64,000 nucleotides of DNA, from contig NZ_CP024123.1 in assembly GCF_002736105.1 (NCBI RefSeq), positions 3,402,001 through 3,466,000 on the forward strand. Reading direction: 5' to 3'. Origin of the DNA: Solibacillus sp. R5-41 (GTDB lineage Bacteria; Bacillota; Bacilli; Bacillales_A; Planococcaceae). The position numbers and the translations under genes are program-made. Each line of letters begins with the position of its first letter. The stretch's first letter is position 1. Of the stretch, positions 45,996 to 55,302 are shown piece after piece. The notes beneath the pieces were generated by a model. The model did not search any database and was not told the origin of the DNA. It was given only the letters and a program-made list of their open reading frames with translations.

Positions 45996-46907
45996 ATGAA
46001 TGAACGATTGCAATTATTTTTTGACAACATCGAGAAAATAAAGCTTTATTTTGGTTCTGATGCGGAAAGTTTCGCAAAACATTTGGCGCTCAAATTAACC
46101 GTTCGTAATATTCATTTTTATTACGAAGACTATGAAAACGTTCAGAAGCAAATAAAAAAACATACAAAGTGGTATCAATTCGCACGAAACAGCTCTAAAT
46201 TGAATCATGCTTATTATGTACATTTCGCAAAAAATCCAGAACAAATCCCAAAAGTTTTTCAACAATATAGAACTTTACCAAAGCAATTTAATCGCGGGGA
46301 GCAAAGCTATCTTACAGCCATGTATTTAAATGATGAAGCGGCAATCATTAAAATCGGAGCACTTATGCACGAATTAAAGCAGCAGCCTAGTTTAAAGTTC
46401 TCCTCCTTTGCTACGCATCATTGCGCCATCTTAGCTACTCGTCCAGAAGAATCTCACATATTAGCCAATACATATACGCAATACTATAATAAGTTGATTA
46501 CGGACGGTTTTGTTCGCGGTAATGATACGATTCAAACAGCCCTTTTACTAACGGTTGGTACAGGGACATTTTGCGCAAATACGATTCAGCATGTAAAAGA
46601 GCTGATGAAGCTTATTTTTTCGATTGAACCTACTTTAAAAAATTGTCACTACAGCACAATTGGCTTGCTCGCACTTGCCAATTTTGAAACGAATCAATTT
46701 CCTGCACTTGTAGATATCCATGATGAAATTTGTCGCAGCTTAAAAATCTCTCCGAACAGTTGCAACACCTTACTACTAGCAACGCAAATATATACGGCAA
46801 ATGAAGCAATTGGGGATCTCCCATCTTACAATATGGATTTCTCTGATTTTGCGTATGCTCTTGTCAATGATGATTTCACAAGTAATCATGGGGTTAGTGA
46901 CAATTAA
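45996..46907 (+). CDS. DUF4003 family protein
   Basis: 303 residues, helical, fitting DUF4003 proteins of Bacillales (N-terminal NERLQLFFDNIEKIKLYFG; later SSFATHHCAILATRPEE and ALLLTVGTGTFCANTI). No enzymatic motif is recognised and the function is unknown. ATG 45996 follows AGAGAGGTGATTAAA; the longer reading from 45948 is upstream of it. Divergent from the ligase gene. Confidence 0.72.
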   Translation: MNERLQLFFDNIEKIKLYFGSDAESFAKHLALKLTVRNIHFYYEDYENVQKQIKKHTKWYQFARNSSKLNHAYYVHFAKNPEQIPKVFQQYRTLPKQFNRGEQSYLTAMYLNDEAAIIKIGALMHELKQQPSLKFSSFATHHCAILATRPEESHILANTYTQYYNKLITDGFVRGNDTIQTALLLTVGTGTFCANTIQHVKELMKLIFSIEPTLKNCHYSTIGLLALANFETNQFPALVDIHDEICRSLKISPNSCNTLLLATQIYTANEAIGDLPSYNMDFSDFAYALVNDDFTSNHGVSDN

Positions 46908-47003
46908 ACTGATTTCAGCCGACGTCTCAGATTCAGTTTTAGTCAAGTACAATGCCGAGACATAAGGGATTATTTTTATTGTACTTCTCTATTTCCGAAA
47001 AAA

Positions 47004-47042
47004 AAAATCACCTTCCAACAAAAATTGGCATGGTGATTTTTT
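47004..47042. terminator. Bidirectional terminator between the DUF4003 gene and sstT
   Basis: AAAATCACC / GGTGATTTT plus the inner CCAA / TTGG, with A- and T-runs on both sides. Confidence 0.78.
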
Positions 47043-47046
47043 GTGT

Positions 47047-48276
47047 TTACTTGTTTTTTCGTTCCAATCTCGTTTTTCGCTCGTTTGCATACTCCGCTGC
47101 CGCAGTGAATACAATGTCCGATGATGAATTCAGTGCTGTCTCACATGAATCTTGAAGGACCCCAATGATGAAGCCAATCGCAACAACTTGCATCGCGATC
47201 TCATCTGAAATTCCTAATAAGCTACATGATAACGGAATTAATAATAATGAGCCCCCTGCTACACCTGATGCACCGGCTGCTGAAACCGCTGTTAAAGCCA
47301 TTAAAATAATAGCCGTGAGTAGATCGACTTCAACACCTAAAGTATGAGCAGCCGCCATCGTCAATGTTGAAATTGTAACTGCCGCGCCCCCCATATTGAT
47401 TGTTGCACCTAAAGGAATCGAGATCGAATACGTGTCTTTATTTAACTTAAGCTTTTCTGCTAATGCCATATTTACTGGAATATTAGCTGCTGAACTTCGC
47501 GTGAAAAATGCCGGTATTCCGCTTTCTTTTAAGCTTGCAAAAACAATCGGATATGGATTACGACGTGCAACAATAAATACGAGTAAAGGGTTTACAACTA
47601 ATGCAATAAAGAACATTGTACCGACTAATATGATGACGAGACGACCATACGACGATAATGAAGAAAAACCAGTCGTTGAAATTGTCTCAAAAACAAGTCC
47701 CATAATCCCAAGTGGTGCTAAGCTAATTATCCATTGTACAATTTTTGTAACCGCATCTGATAAGTTTGCTATTACTGATTTTGTTGTATCATTCGCGGCT
47801 TTTAATGCAAATCCTAAAACAAGCGCCCAAGCAAGTATCCCTAAATAGTTTGCTTCTATAATTGCACTCAAAGGATTGGATACGATATTGAATAATAATG
47901 TTTCTAATACTTCTGCAATTCCGCTCGGTGGTGCTATTTCCTGTGTTCCAGTCTTTAATAGTAAAGTCGTCGGGAAAATATAGCTTACAACAACCGATAC
48001 TAAACCGGCTAAAAAGGTACCTACAATATATAACATTACAACCATTTTCATATTCGTAGCCTTGCCACTCGCGTGAGAAGAGATTGCATTAATGACTAAA
48101 ACAAATACTAATATCGGTGCTACTGCTTTTAACGCCTTAATAAACAATGCACCAAATATTGAAATTACAGACAATTGTTCAGGTAATAATAAAGCAAACA
48201 CAATTCCGAGTAAAATACCTGCAATGATTCGATTCACAAGGTTAATACTATTCCATTTTTCAAATAAACTTTTCAT
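47047..48276 (-). CDS. sstT: Serine/threonine:Na+ symporter SstT
   Basis: 409 residues, DAACS family with eight transmembrane helices and two re-entrant loops. The substrate/Na+ motifs are AAFFTRSSAANIPVNM-like (FFTRSSAANIPVNMALAEKL), GATINMGGAAVTIS and AAGASGVAGGSLLLIPL, and the C-terminal QDSCETALNSSSD. The subfamily is SstT rather than glutamate carrier GltT by the short loop and the SAANIPVN motif. ATG 48276 is preceded by GGAGGAAAATA. Confidence 0.92.
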   Translation of the reverse strand: MKSLFEKWNSINLVNRIIAGILLGIVFALLLPEQLSVISIFGALFIKALKAVAPILVFVLVINAISSHASGKATNMKMVVMLYIVGTFLAGLVSVVVSYIFPTTLLLKTGTQEIAPPSGIAEVLETLLFNIVSNPLSAIIEANYLGILAWALVLGFALKAANDTTKSVIANLSDAVTKIVQWIISLAPLGIMGLVFETISTTGFSSLSSYGRLVIILVGTMFFIALVVNPLLVFIVARRNPYPIVFASLKESGIPAFFTRSSAANIPVNMALAEKLKLNKDTYSISIPLGATINMGGAAVTISTLTMAAAHTLGVEVDLLTAIILMALTAVSAAGASGVAGGSLLLIPLSCSLLGISDEIAMQVVAIGFIIGVLQDSCETALNSSSDIVFTAAAEYANERKTRLERKNK

Positions 48277-48807
48277 TATTTTCCTCCAAAATTATCCTGT
48301 GTATATAGTAAAACTTCGATTCGTTTGGTTTTCAATTCATAAATTTGTTTTTTAAATATATTAAAATAATACATTGTATCTATCAATAACACAACTGTAT
48401 TTTTGAGGTGTACACAAAAAATTCTAATTACAGGAAAATTAATTTACTTGATACTTATTTCACTATTAGTATTACATAAAAATTATTAGGATATCCCTCA
48501 TGCCAAGCCTAACTATTTCCCCCATTAAATTTCACTTTTTTTAACCTAATTTTAACCTTCTTCCTATATATTACTAAAAATAGGAAAATGATCAGGAATG
48601 TGATAAAATGCAATACAATACGACTCACAAACTCCTAACATTTTCCACAGAATTCACCCGTACAAATTTCTGATTATTCAATTTTAATCGATGAAATTCA
48701 AAAGAATTACTATTACACTAGACTAAAAGACCAGTACAGCCATTCACAACAAAAAGTTTTAAAAAAGTTCAAATATTAACAACCTTCTAGGAAAGGTGTT
48801 GTTGCAG
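48277..48807. other. 530-bp AT-rich intergenic region, no gene recognised
   Basis: Divergent promoter space of sstT and the giant kinase gene. Only short ORFs without ribosome sites occur (for example a 21-codon frame from 48608). A weak CodY-like AATT...GAAAATT match lies at 48426-48440 with four mismatches. No hairpin with a T-run or riboswitch-like motif was seen. Confidence 0.5.
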
Positions 48808-51800
48808 ATGATTAACGAAACACTTAACTTACACACTCTACTTAGCCGCAAATATGTCGATAAATTTAATCGCATAATGTTTGTACAAATAATGCCTTCA
48901 ATTTTCACAGAGGAGCAAGCTCAATCACAACTGGAATTATTAACATTAAAAATAAAGCATAATCCTTGGTTATTTCAGCCTGTTGGATATGCCTTACTCG
49001 ACCAGCACTATGTCATTGCTTATGAGGATTTTACGGGACAAACACTACAGCAATACTTTCAAAACAAAACATCCCCTATCCATGAAGTCCTACAAATTGC
49101 GATTGAATTAACAAATGCTTGTATAAATATTCATCAACATGGCGATATTATTGAGCATTTTTATCCATCACTCATTTATATTCAACCACAAACAAATAAA
49201 ATAAAAATGCTGGCACCTATTGCGATTCGTTGGAATATCGCAAATGAAAAAACCTTTCAAATTCCATTAAAAATGGGTGAACTGCCTTATATAGCTCCTG
49301 AACAAACAGGTCGGGTGGCGTTAGAAATTGACGAACGTACCGATTTATATTCCATCGGTGCCGCTCTGTATGAAATGGTTACAGGTATACCGCTATTCCA
49401 GGCGAATAACACAATGGATAATTTATTTTATATATTAACCAAATCGCCAGACCATTCTTTACTTGAACAAAATTGTCCACTTGTCATATTACGGAAAATC
49501 ATTCTCAAGCTATTAAGTAAAAATAAAGAAGATCGTTTTCAAACGGCATTTGGCTTGCGATTGGACTTACTTCAAGCAAAGGATCTACTAATTGCTGGAA
49601 AATTAGCAAATGAATTTGTTATTGGAAAAAATGATACAGTATTACAACCTAAACTTTCGACGAAATTATATGGTCGCCAATCAGAGCAAAATTTATTAAG
49701 CCAAGTTTTTCATAAAGTACAAAATGGGAAAAAGGAAATCGTCTTTATTCAAGGGTTATCAGGTAGTGGAAAATCAGCTATTGCGAAGTCTTTACTAAAA
49801 GAAACGTTGTTAGCAAAAGGTTTTTTTCTTGAAGGTAAATTTGATCAATTACAAGAGCAGCATACATTTCAGCCTATTATCGAACCGCTCCATCAGTTAT
49901 TGCGACAAACGTATTTAGAAGGCGAACAAGCGGTTGCTACTTTTCAAAAAAGCCTATTAGAAGTGGAACTCATGCTGACTGAAAGCCTAATACATATACT
50001 TCCAGAGCTAAGTCTATTCGTTAATGATGAGATTCGGATTGTAAAAGAAAGCAAACAGTACACATTGCAAATGAATGCCTATATTTTCTCGTCCATCCAA
50101 AAGATTTTCACTATTTTTGCACGTGCAAAAAAGCCGATTGTAGTTTTTATTGATGACATTCAATGGGCACAACAAGAAACAATTGAAATTCTGCAATATA
50201 TTTATGAACAACATTATCATGGCTACTTTCTATTAATCATTGCCATACGTGAAGAAAAAACCGGTATGAATGAAACGTGTCTTGTATGGCAAAAAGAGCT
50301 TGATTCATTCACTGGTATTTACGTTCATTTGCTCGACCAAGAAGCCGTTTTAGATTTGGTTTGTGATTCTCTTCAGTCTCGTTGTGGTACTGCCCATCAC
50401 ATTGCACAGCGCTTATATCAGATGACACAAGGAAATGCATTATTTATTCATGAAGCATTTCGAATGCTTCTAAAAAACAAAACGATTTTCTATAATATTG
50501 AAAGTTCAAGTTGGGAATATGATGTGGAGCAATTGCATGAAAGTATTGCCAACAATGAACTATTTGGCTTTCTTGAAAGTCGCCTGGGCAAGCTGACAAG
50601 TCAAGTGCAAAATATTTTACAAATTGCCTCCTGCTTTGGACGGGTTTTTAATTTTAATTACCTGTCAAAGGTAGTCAACATCCCATTTTATGACTTGCTT
50701 TCTTACTTAGAGGAGTTAACATCACAGGGCTTTATTATGGCGGTTGATGGACAATTTAATTTTACCCATTCTACGTTGTTAGAAAATCATCATCAACTTT
50801 ATTCGATGCAGTTTCAGTTTATCCATGATGGTATCCAGCAATCTGCCTATGACACACTTAGTCATGAAAAACGATTGGAAATTCATTTTGCTATTAGTCA
50901 ATTGTTGCAAAAAGAGGATGGATTATCGAAGCAACTACATGAACTCGTAAGGCAATTAAATTATTGTAAAGAATTACTTACACCTTCTGAGCAACAGCAG
51001 CTTGCCATGTGGAATTTTGAACTTGGCACTCAAGCAAAAAACGCAGGCTTATTTAGCACAGCACGGCAGCATTATATTGATAGCTTACGGTTTTTACCCG
51101 AAAATAAATGGACGGAGTTTCGTGAAAAGACAATTCAGCTATTTATGGAAATCGGTGAATGTGAATATTTAGTTGGTCATTATGAGCAATCCAAATATTA
51201 TATACAAGAAGCGTTAGAGCATACCGAAAGCGCACTAGAAAAGCTGAAAATTTACCGGTTAATGTCTCTTATTGAATTAGAAAATAACGAATTAGTTCTC
51301 GATGCAGGCTTTAAGGCGATGGAATTATGCAACATGAACATTTCACGGGAACCAACGAAACTGCATTTAGCACAAGAGTTTTTATTATTAAAGATGGCAT
51401 TACGCAATAAATCCAATGAACAATTACTCAATTTAAAACCAATTGAAAATGAGGAAATTGATGTTTTCCTTCAAATAATGATTAATATTGTTACGAATTC
51501 ATTCCGCATTAGCCCTAATTTAACAGGGATGATTTTCCTTCGCTCCATGCGTCTTCAGCTAAAATATGGTGCAGCAACAGAGAGTGCCATTGTATTTATT
51601 AATTATGCATTATTATTAATTTCTGGCTTTGATAATGTGAAGGACGGGCTTCGTTTCGGGAAATTAGCCTTATCCATGGCGGAAAATCAAGATAATTCTT
51701 ATGTTAAGTCACGTGTCTATTTTATTTATGGAATCTTTCTAAATCACTGGGAGAAGGATTTTGCATTGAGTATTCCTTATATGCGAACAACGCAGCAATA

Positions 51801-53910
51801 TATGGAGCAGCTCGGGCTTTACTACATCGTAACAGCGACTTCATGTTTTATATGTAGTGTGCAATTAATTGATGGGCGTCCTATTCATGAAATTCAAGAG
51901 GAGCTCACTTATCAGCAATCACAATATGAAAAATATCCGAGTGTTCTGGCGATTGATTTTTTAGCGGAATTGAAATCCTGGATGGGGGCATTACAATCAC
52001 CTACTCAATTGCCGGATTGGGATTCACATATTACGTTACATGACGAAGAAGCCGTTACGGTTATGCATTATACGTTACGACTACGAATGGCCTATTTATT
52101 TAAAAATGAGACTCAATTAATGCAAATACTCAACTATTTATCGAAGCAAAGCTCTGAAGTTTATTCTTTGCCTACGACACCGGTTTATTATTTTTTAAGA
52201 GGGCTTTGTCATATTGATTTTTTAAAGGGTAATATGGAGCCTCCTTTTTCTAAAAAAAAGCTAGTATCGGAGTTCAAGGACAGTATGCGCCGTTTTAAAA
52301 AATGGGCAAAAGAAGCACCTCATCATTATGAACATTTGTATTTAACGCTGCTTGCTGAGTTTCATTATTTGAACAAAGACTATGCACAGGCCACATTGTT
52401 TTATGATCAGGCATTACAACTAGCAAAGGTTTATCATTTCCCTCAAGATGAGGCGATGATTTATGAGCGCACTGGAAAACTATTTATTGAGCTACAGCAA
52501 TCGGCCAAAGCGCGCTATTATATTTCGCAAAGTATTATCAAATTACGTGAATGGGGCGCCTTTACCATTGCAAATCGTTGGGAAAGTGAGTATTCCAACT
52601 TTATCATTCAACAACCTCAAGCGATTCAACCTACTTTTTCCTATGACATGATTAGCTTATTGGAAACGACACATGCTTTAGCGAATGAAATTAGTATCGA
52701 AGAATTAATGCAAAAATTACTCATTTCCATATTAAAGCAGGCAAATGCTACTTCTTGCTACTTTATTCGTTATGCAGAAAATCATTTTTACACATTTGCT
52801 AAAGTCGCCGTGAATCAAGATCATTTTAATTTCACGCTATTGCCCGAGCAAATTAATGTTGCGATAAAAGGAATTGTCGATTATTCCTTACTTTTAAACG
52901 AACCACTTGTTGAAGGCAATCTTTCAAATAGTAAATATTTTAGCCATTTAGGTATTCAAGCAAAATCATTTTTATGTATGCCAGTTCATTTTAAAGGGAA
53001 AATTCAAGCCTTTTTATACTTAGAAAATAACTTACTTGAAAATGCCTTCAATGCAGTCCAGCTAGAATTACTACGAATTATCGCTACACATCTCGCTGTT
53101 ACACTCGAAAATGCGGAGATGTATTATGATTTAGAAAATCGTGTAAAAGAGCGCACAGCTGCTTTAGATGAGATGAACATTTTCTTAAAGGAAGCAAATG
53201 ACCGTCTCGCAATTAATGAACAGGAACGAAAAAAATTATTACAAAGTATATCACATGAATTACGATCTCCCCTCACATCAACATTAGGCTATATTGACTC
53301 GATTTTAGATGGTGTTGTGCAAAATCCAGCACAGCAAATAAAATATTTACAACGCAGTCGCGAAAGACTTATCGCATTAAATCGCTTAATTCAAGATTTA
53401 TTTGAACTGACAAAGCTTGAAGCTGGGCGTACAGATTTTACGTATACGAAAATGTCTACTCAACAATTTTTTGAAGAGTTTGCCTACCGCTTCGAAGAGG
53501 ATGTCCATCAGGCAAAGCTTGCTTATTCTGCTTCTTGTAATTTACAGCCTGGCTTATATGTTCAAATTGATTTATTACGCATCGAGCAAGTTTTATCGAA
53601 TTTAATTTCCAATGCGATTAAATATACTAATGAGGGGAGTATTTCTATTTCGATGTGTATTGAAGATGATGAACTTTTTTGTGTCGTTGAAGATAGCGGA
53701 ATTGGTATTCTTTCGAGTGAGCTACCCTTTATTTTTGATAGCTATTACCTCGCTTCCAATTCAAATAAGTTGAATTCGCATGGGATTGGCTTAGCTATTT
53801 GTAAAGAGATTGTTACGCAGCATGGCGGGAAAATTTTTGCTGATAGTATTCATAATCATGGCTCTAGATTCTATTTCACCCTACCGATTTTAGTTGAAAG
53901 GAACATGTAG
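48808..53910 (+). CDS. Giant hybrid sensor kinase: pseudo-Ser/Thr-kinase, P-loop ATPase, helical repeats, GAF, histidine kinase
   Basis: 1700 residues in one frame, no transmembrane segment. (1) ~1-265: Ser/Thr-kinase-like domain keeping the APE region (GELPYIAPEQTGRVALEIDE) and RTDLYSIGAALYEMVTG, but the catalytic HRD and DFG motifs are replaced (HGDIIEHFYPSLIYI; KIKMLAPIAI), so it is probably inactive. (2) ~285-740: AAA-type ATPase with Walker A GLSGSGKS (316-323) and Walker B VVFIDDIQWA (D449/D450). (3) ~750-1280: TPR-like helices. (4) ~1290-1430: GAF-like domain (ATSCYFIRYAE; SFLCMPVHFKGKIQAFLYLE). (5) HisKA with H1483 in SISHELRSPLTS, then HATPase motifs NLISNAIKYTNEG, VEDSGIGI and SHGIGLAI. 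No response regulator is adjacent. ATG 48808 follows AGGAAAGGTG at 9 nt. Confidence 0.88.
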   Translation: MINETLNLHTLLSRKYVDKFNRIMFVQIMPSIFTEEQAQSQLELLTLKIKHNPWLFQPVGYALLDQHYVIAYEDFTGQTLQQYFQNKTSPIHEVLQIAIELTNACINIHQHGDIIEHFYPSLIYIQPQTNKIKMLAPIAIRWNIANEKTFQIPLKMGELPYIAPEQTGRVALEIDERTDLYSIGAALYEMVTGIPLFQANNTMDNLFYILTKSPDHSLLEQNCPLVILRKIILKLLSKNKEDRFQTAFGLRLDLLQAKDLLIAGKLANEFVIGKNDTVLQPKLSTKLYGRQSEQNLLSQVFHKVQNGKKEIVFIQGLSGSGKSAIAKSLLKETLLAKGFFLEGKFDQLQEQHTFQPIIEPLHQLLRQTYLEGEQAVATFQKSLLEVELMLTESLIHILPELSLFVNDEIRIVKESKQYTLQMNAYIFSSIQKIFTIFARAKKPIVVFIDDIQWAQQETIEILQYIYEQHYHGYFLLIIAIREEKTGMNETCLVWQKELDSFTGIYVHLLDQEAVLDLVCDSLQSRCGTAHHIAQRLYQMTQGNALFIHEAFRMLLKNKTIFYNIESSSWEYDVEQLHESIANNELFGFLESRLGKLTSQVQNILQIASCFGRVFNFNYLSKVVNIPFYDLLSYLEELTSQGFIMAVDGQFNFTHSTLLENHHQLYSMQFQFIHDGIQQSAYDTLSHEKRLEIHFAISQLLQKEDGLSKQLHELVRQLNYCKELLTPSEQQQLAMWNFELGTQAKNAGLFSTARQHYIDSLRFLPENKWTEFREKTIQLFMEIGECEYLVGHYEQSKYYIQEALEHTESALEKLKIYRLMSLIELENNELVLDAGFKAMELCNMNISREPTKLHLAQEFLLLKMALRNKSNEQLLNLKPIENEEIDVFLQIMINIVTNSFRISPNLTGMIFLRSMRLQLKYGAATESAIVFINYALLLISGFDNVKDGLRFGKLALSMAENQDNSYVKSRVYFIYGIFLNHWEKDFALSIPYMRTTQQYMEQLGLYYIVTATSCFICSVQLIDGRPIHEIQEELTYQQSQYEKYPSVLAIDFLAELKSWMGALQSPTQLPDWDSHITLHDEEAVTVMHYTLRLRMAYLFKNETQLMQILNYLSKQSSEVYSLPTTPVYYFLRGLCHIDFLKGNMEPPFSKKKLVSEFKDSMRRFKKWAKEAPHHYEHLYLTLLAEFHYLNKDYAQATLFYDQALQLAKVYHFPQDEAMIYERTGKLFIELQQSAKARYYISQSIIKLREWGAFTIANRWESEYSNFIIQQPQAIQPTFSYDMISLLETTHALANEISIEELMQKLLISILKQANATSCYFIRYAENHFYTFAKVAVNQDHFNFTLLPEQINVAIKGIVDYSLLLNEPLVEGNLSNSKYFSHLGIQAKSFLCMPVHFKGKIQAFLYLENNLLENAFNAVQLELLRIIATHLAVTLENAEMYYDLENRVKERTAALDEMNIFLKEANDRLAINEQERKKLLQSISHELRSPLTSTLGYIDSILDGVVQNPAQQIKYLQRSRERLIALNRLIQDLFELTKLEAGRTDFTYTKMSTQQFFEEFAYRFEEDVHQAKLAYSASCNLQPGLYVQIDLLRIEQVLSNLISNAIKYTNEGSISISMCIEDDELFCVVEDSGIGILSSELPFIFDSYYLASNSNKLNSHGIGLAICKEIVTQHGGKIFADSIHNHGSRFYFTLPILVERNM

Positions 53911-53989
53911 AATTACTTATAAATAGAAACAAGCAGCCCGACTATGTTATTTTAGTAGAGTATCTTTACTTTCTAGGGAGGGAAAACCA

Positions 53990-54193
53990 TTGTCGCTTTA
54001 TAAACGTGGCTACTTCTTTTTACTAATAGGGATTATCTTATTAACACTTTCTATATTTGTAACGGTAAATTTGAATTTTTGGGTGTGGGGTGCCATCTTC
54101 ATTTCAAGTCTTTTGTTATGTACGATTGGTATCATTTTATTGATTATCCATCTATATAGACAAGTAAAAGAAGATAAGCAAAAAAACACCTAA
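53990..54193 (+). CDS. Small two-helix membrane protein
   Basis: 67 residues: a short basic start (SLYKRGY), two hydrophobic helices (FFLLIGIILLTLSIFVTV and WGAIFISSLLLCTIGIILLI) and a charged tail (YRQVKEDKQKNT). No family recognised. TTG 53990 follows GGGAGGG at about 8 nt. It lies 79 bp after the giant kinase gene and could be cotranscribed with it. A clear terminator follows. Confidence 0.65.
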   Translation: MSLYKRGYFFLLIGIILLTLSIFVTVNLNFWVWGAIFISSLLLCTIGIILLIIHLYRQVKEDKQKNT

Positions 54194-54196
54194 CAA

Positions 54197-54241
54197 ATAA
54201 AGCACAATGAGCTGTACGAACCAGCTTCATTGTGCTTTATT
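54197..54241. terminator. Bidirectional terminator
   Basis: ATAAAGCACAATGA-GCTG pairs with CAGC-TCATTGTGCTTTAT (one bulged T) around a 7-nt loop; between converging genes. Confidence 0.85.
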
Positions 54242-55131
54242 TAATCCTTCGTAATAATGGATACTACCGTATTTAAAACCCGACTTGCCTCTGGTATCGG
54301 AAATACTGGGAATACGTGATTCATTTTCGGATATTCAAAATATAAAATTTCCACGTCTTCTTTTTTTGCCTTCTCTAAAAACATTTTGGCATCCACTATG
54401 AGCATTTCATACGATCCTACAAAGAGTGCAATCTTCCCTATCCCATCAATTGGGCCATGGAGTGGACTAATTAAATGATTTGATATATCACTTTGTCCTG
54501 CCCAAAGTTTCCCCAACCGTTGAGCACCAACTAGACCAAGCATTGGATCGATTTTTTCAATTTCTTTATACTCAGGGTTCAATCCTGACACATCTAGCCA
54601 CGGTGAATATAATACGACATGCTCCGGCTGCTTTTTGTTTTGCAATTTGACATCTTGTGCAAGTGCTAAAGCAAGCCCACCACCAGCCGAATCTCCCATA
54701 AAGATAAATGGTGCATCATATTGCTTGAGTAATTTATCATATAATGTATGGATTGCAGTAAATGCATCGGTATATGTAAATCGCGGTAGCTTCGGATAAA
54801 TAGGTACGACAATTGTATAGTTTGTTTTTTCTGCAATCTTTACTAAATGGCGCCAATGAAAAATTAAAGGATCATTAATATATGCCCCACCATGAAAATA
54901 AAAAATCACTTTCATTGGATTTATTTGCTCATTGACTACATAATACTTCATCCCACTCAATTCGAACTGATTAATTGCATGCTTTTCCTGAAACTTTTTA
55001 TCCAATTCATACGGAAGTGCATTATACTTTTCTTCGATAAACTGATCCATCAACTCTAAATTAAGGAATTTCTTTTTTGATCCGCGCATGAGTAAATACT
55101 TTTCGAATAAAACACTTTGCCAACTGCGCAA
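54241..55131 (-). CDS. Alpha/beta hydrolase, hormone-sensitive-lipase-type esterase
   Basis: 296 residues. The oxyanion motif HGGAY is in FYFHGGAYINDP and the nucleophile serine in FMGDSAGGGLALAL; the acid and histidine are probably in VDAKMF-type and MNHVFPVFPIPEA regions. The HGG plus GDSAGG signature puts it in the HSL/family IV esterases. No signal peptide is evident. TTG 55131 is about 9 nt from GGGGAG; an ATG lies further in at about 55089. The gene stands alone. Confidence 0.8.
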   Translation of the reverse strand: MRSWQSVLFEKYLLMRGSKKKFLNLELMDQFIEEKYNALPYELDKKFQEKHAINQFELSGMKYYVVNEQINPMKVIFYFHGGAYINDPLIFHWRHLVKIAEKTNYTIVVPIYPKLPRFTYTDAFTAIHTLYDKLLKQYDAPFIFMGDSAGGGLALALAQDVKLQNKKQPEHVVLYSPWLDVSGLNPEYKEIEKIDPMLGLVGAQRLGKLWAGQSDISNHLISPLHGPIDGIGKIALFVGSYEMLIVDAKMFLEKAKKEDVEILYFEYPKMNHVFPVFPIPEASRVLNTVVSIITKD

Positions 55132-55302
55132 TTCGGTCCACTCCCCTCGCTCAATTTACTTGCACTGGTCATTGCTACAATGCCCCTAAACTTATACTAT
55201 TCTTCCATAAAGGGAAAAATGGCATGATGTTTCTCATTTTTTTATAAAAATGATTATTTTTTGAGAGTACGCCAATGCTTTATTAATTACAATCTCAAAA
55301 CG

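Noticed and set aside
48426-48440. A CodY box before sstT
   Set aside because: Four mismatches to AATTTTCWGAAAATT in a very AT-rich region is too weak.
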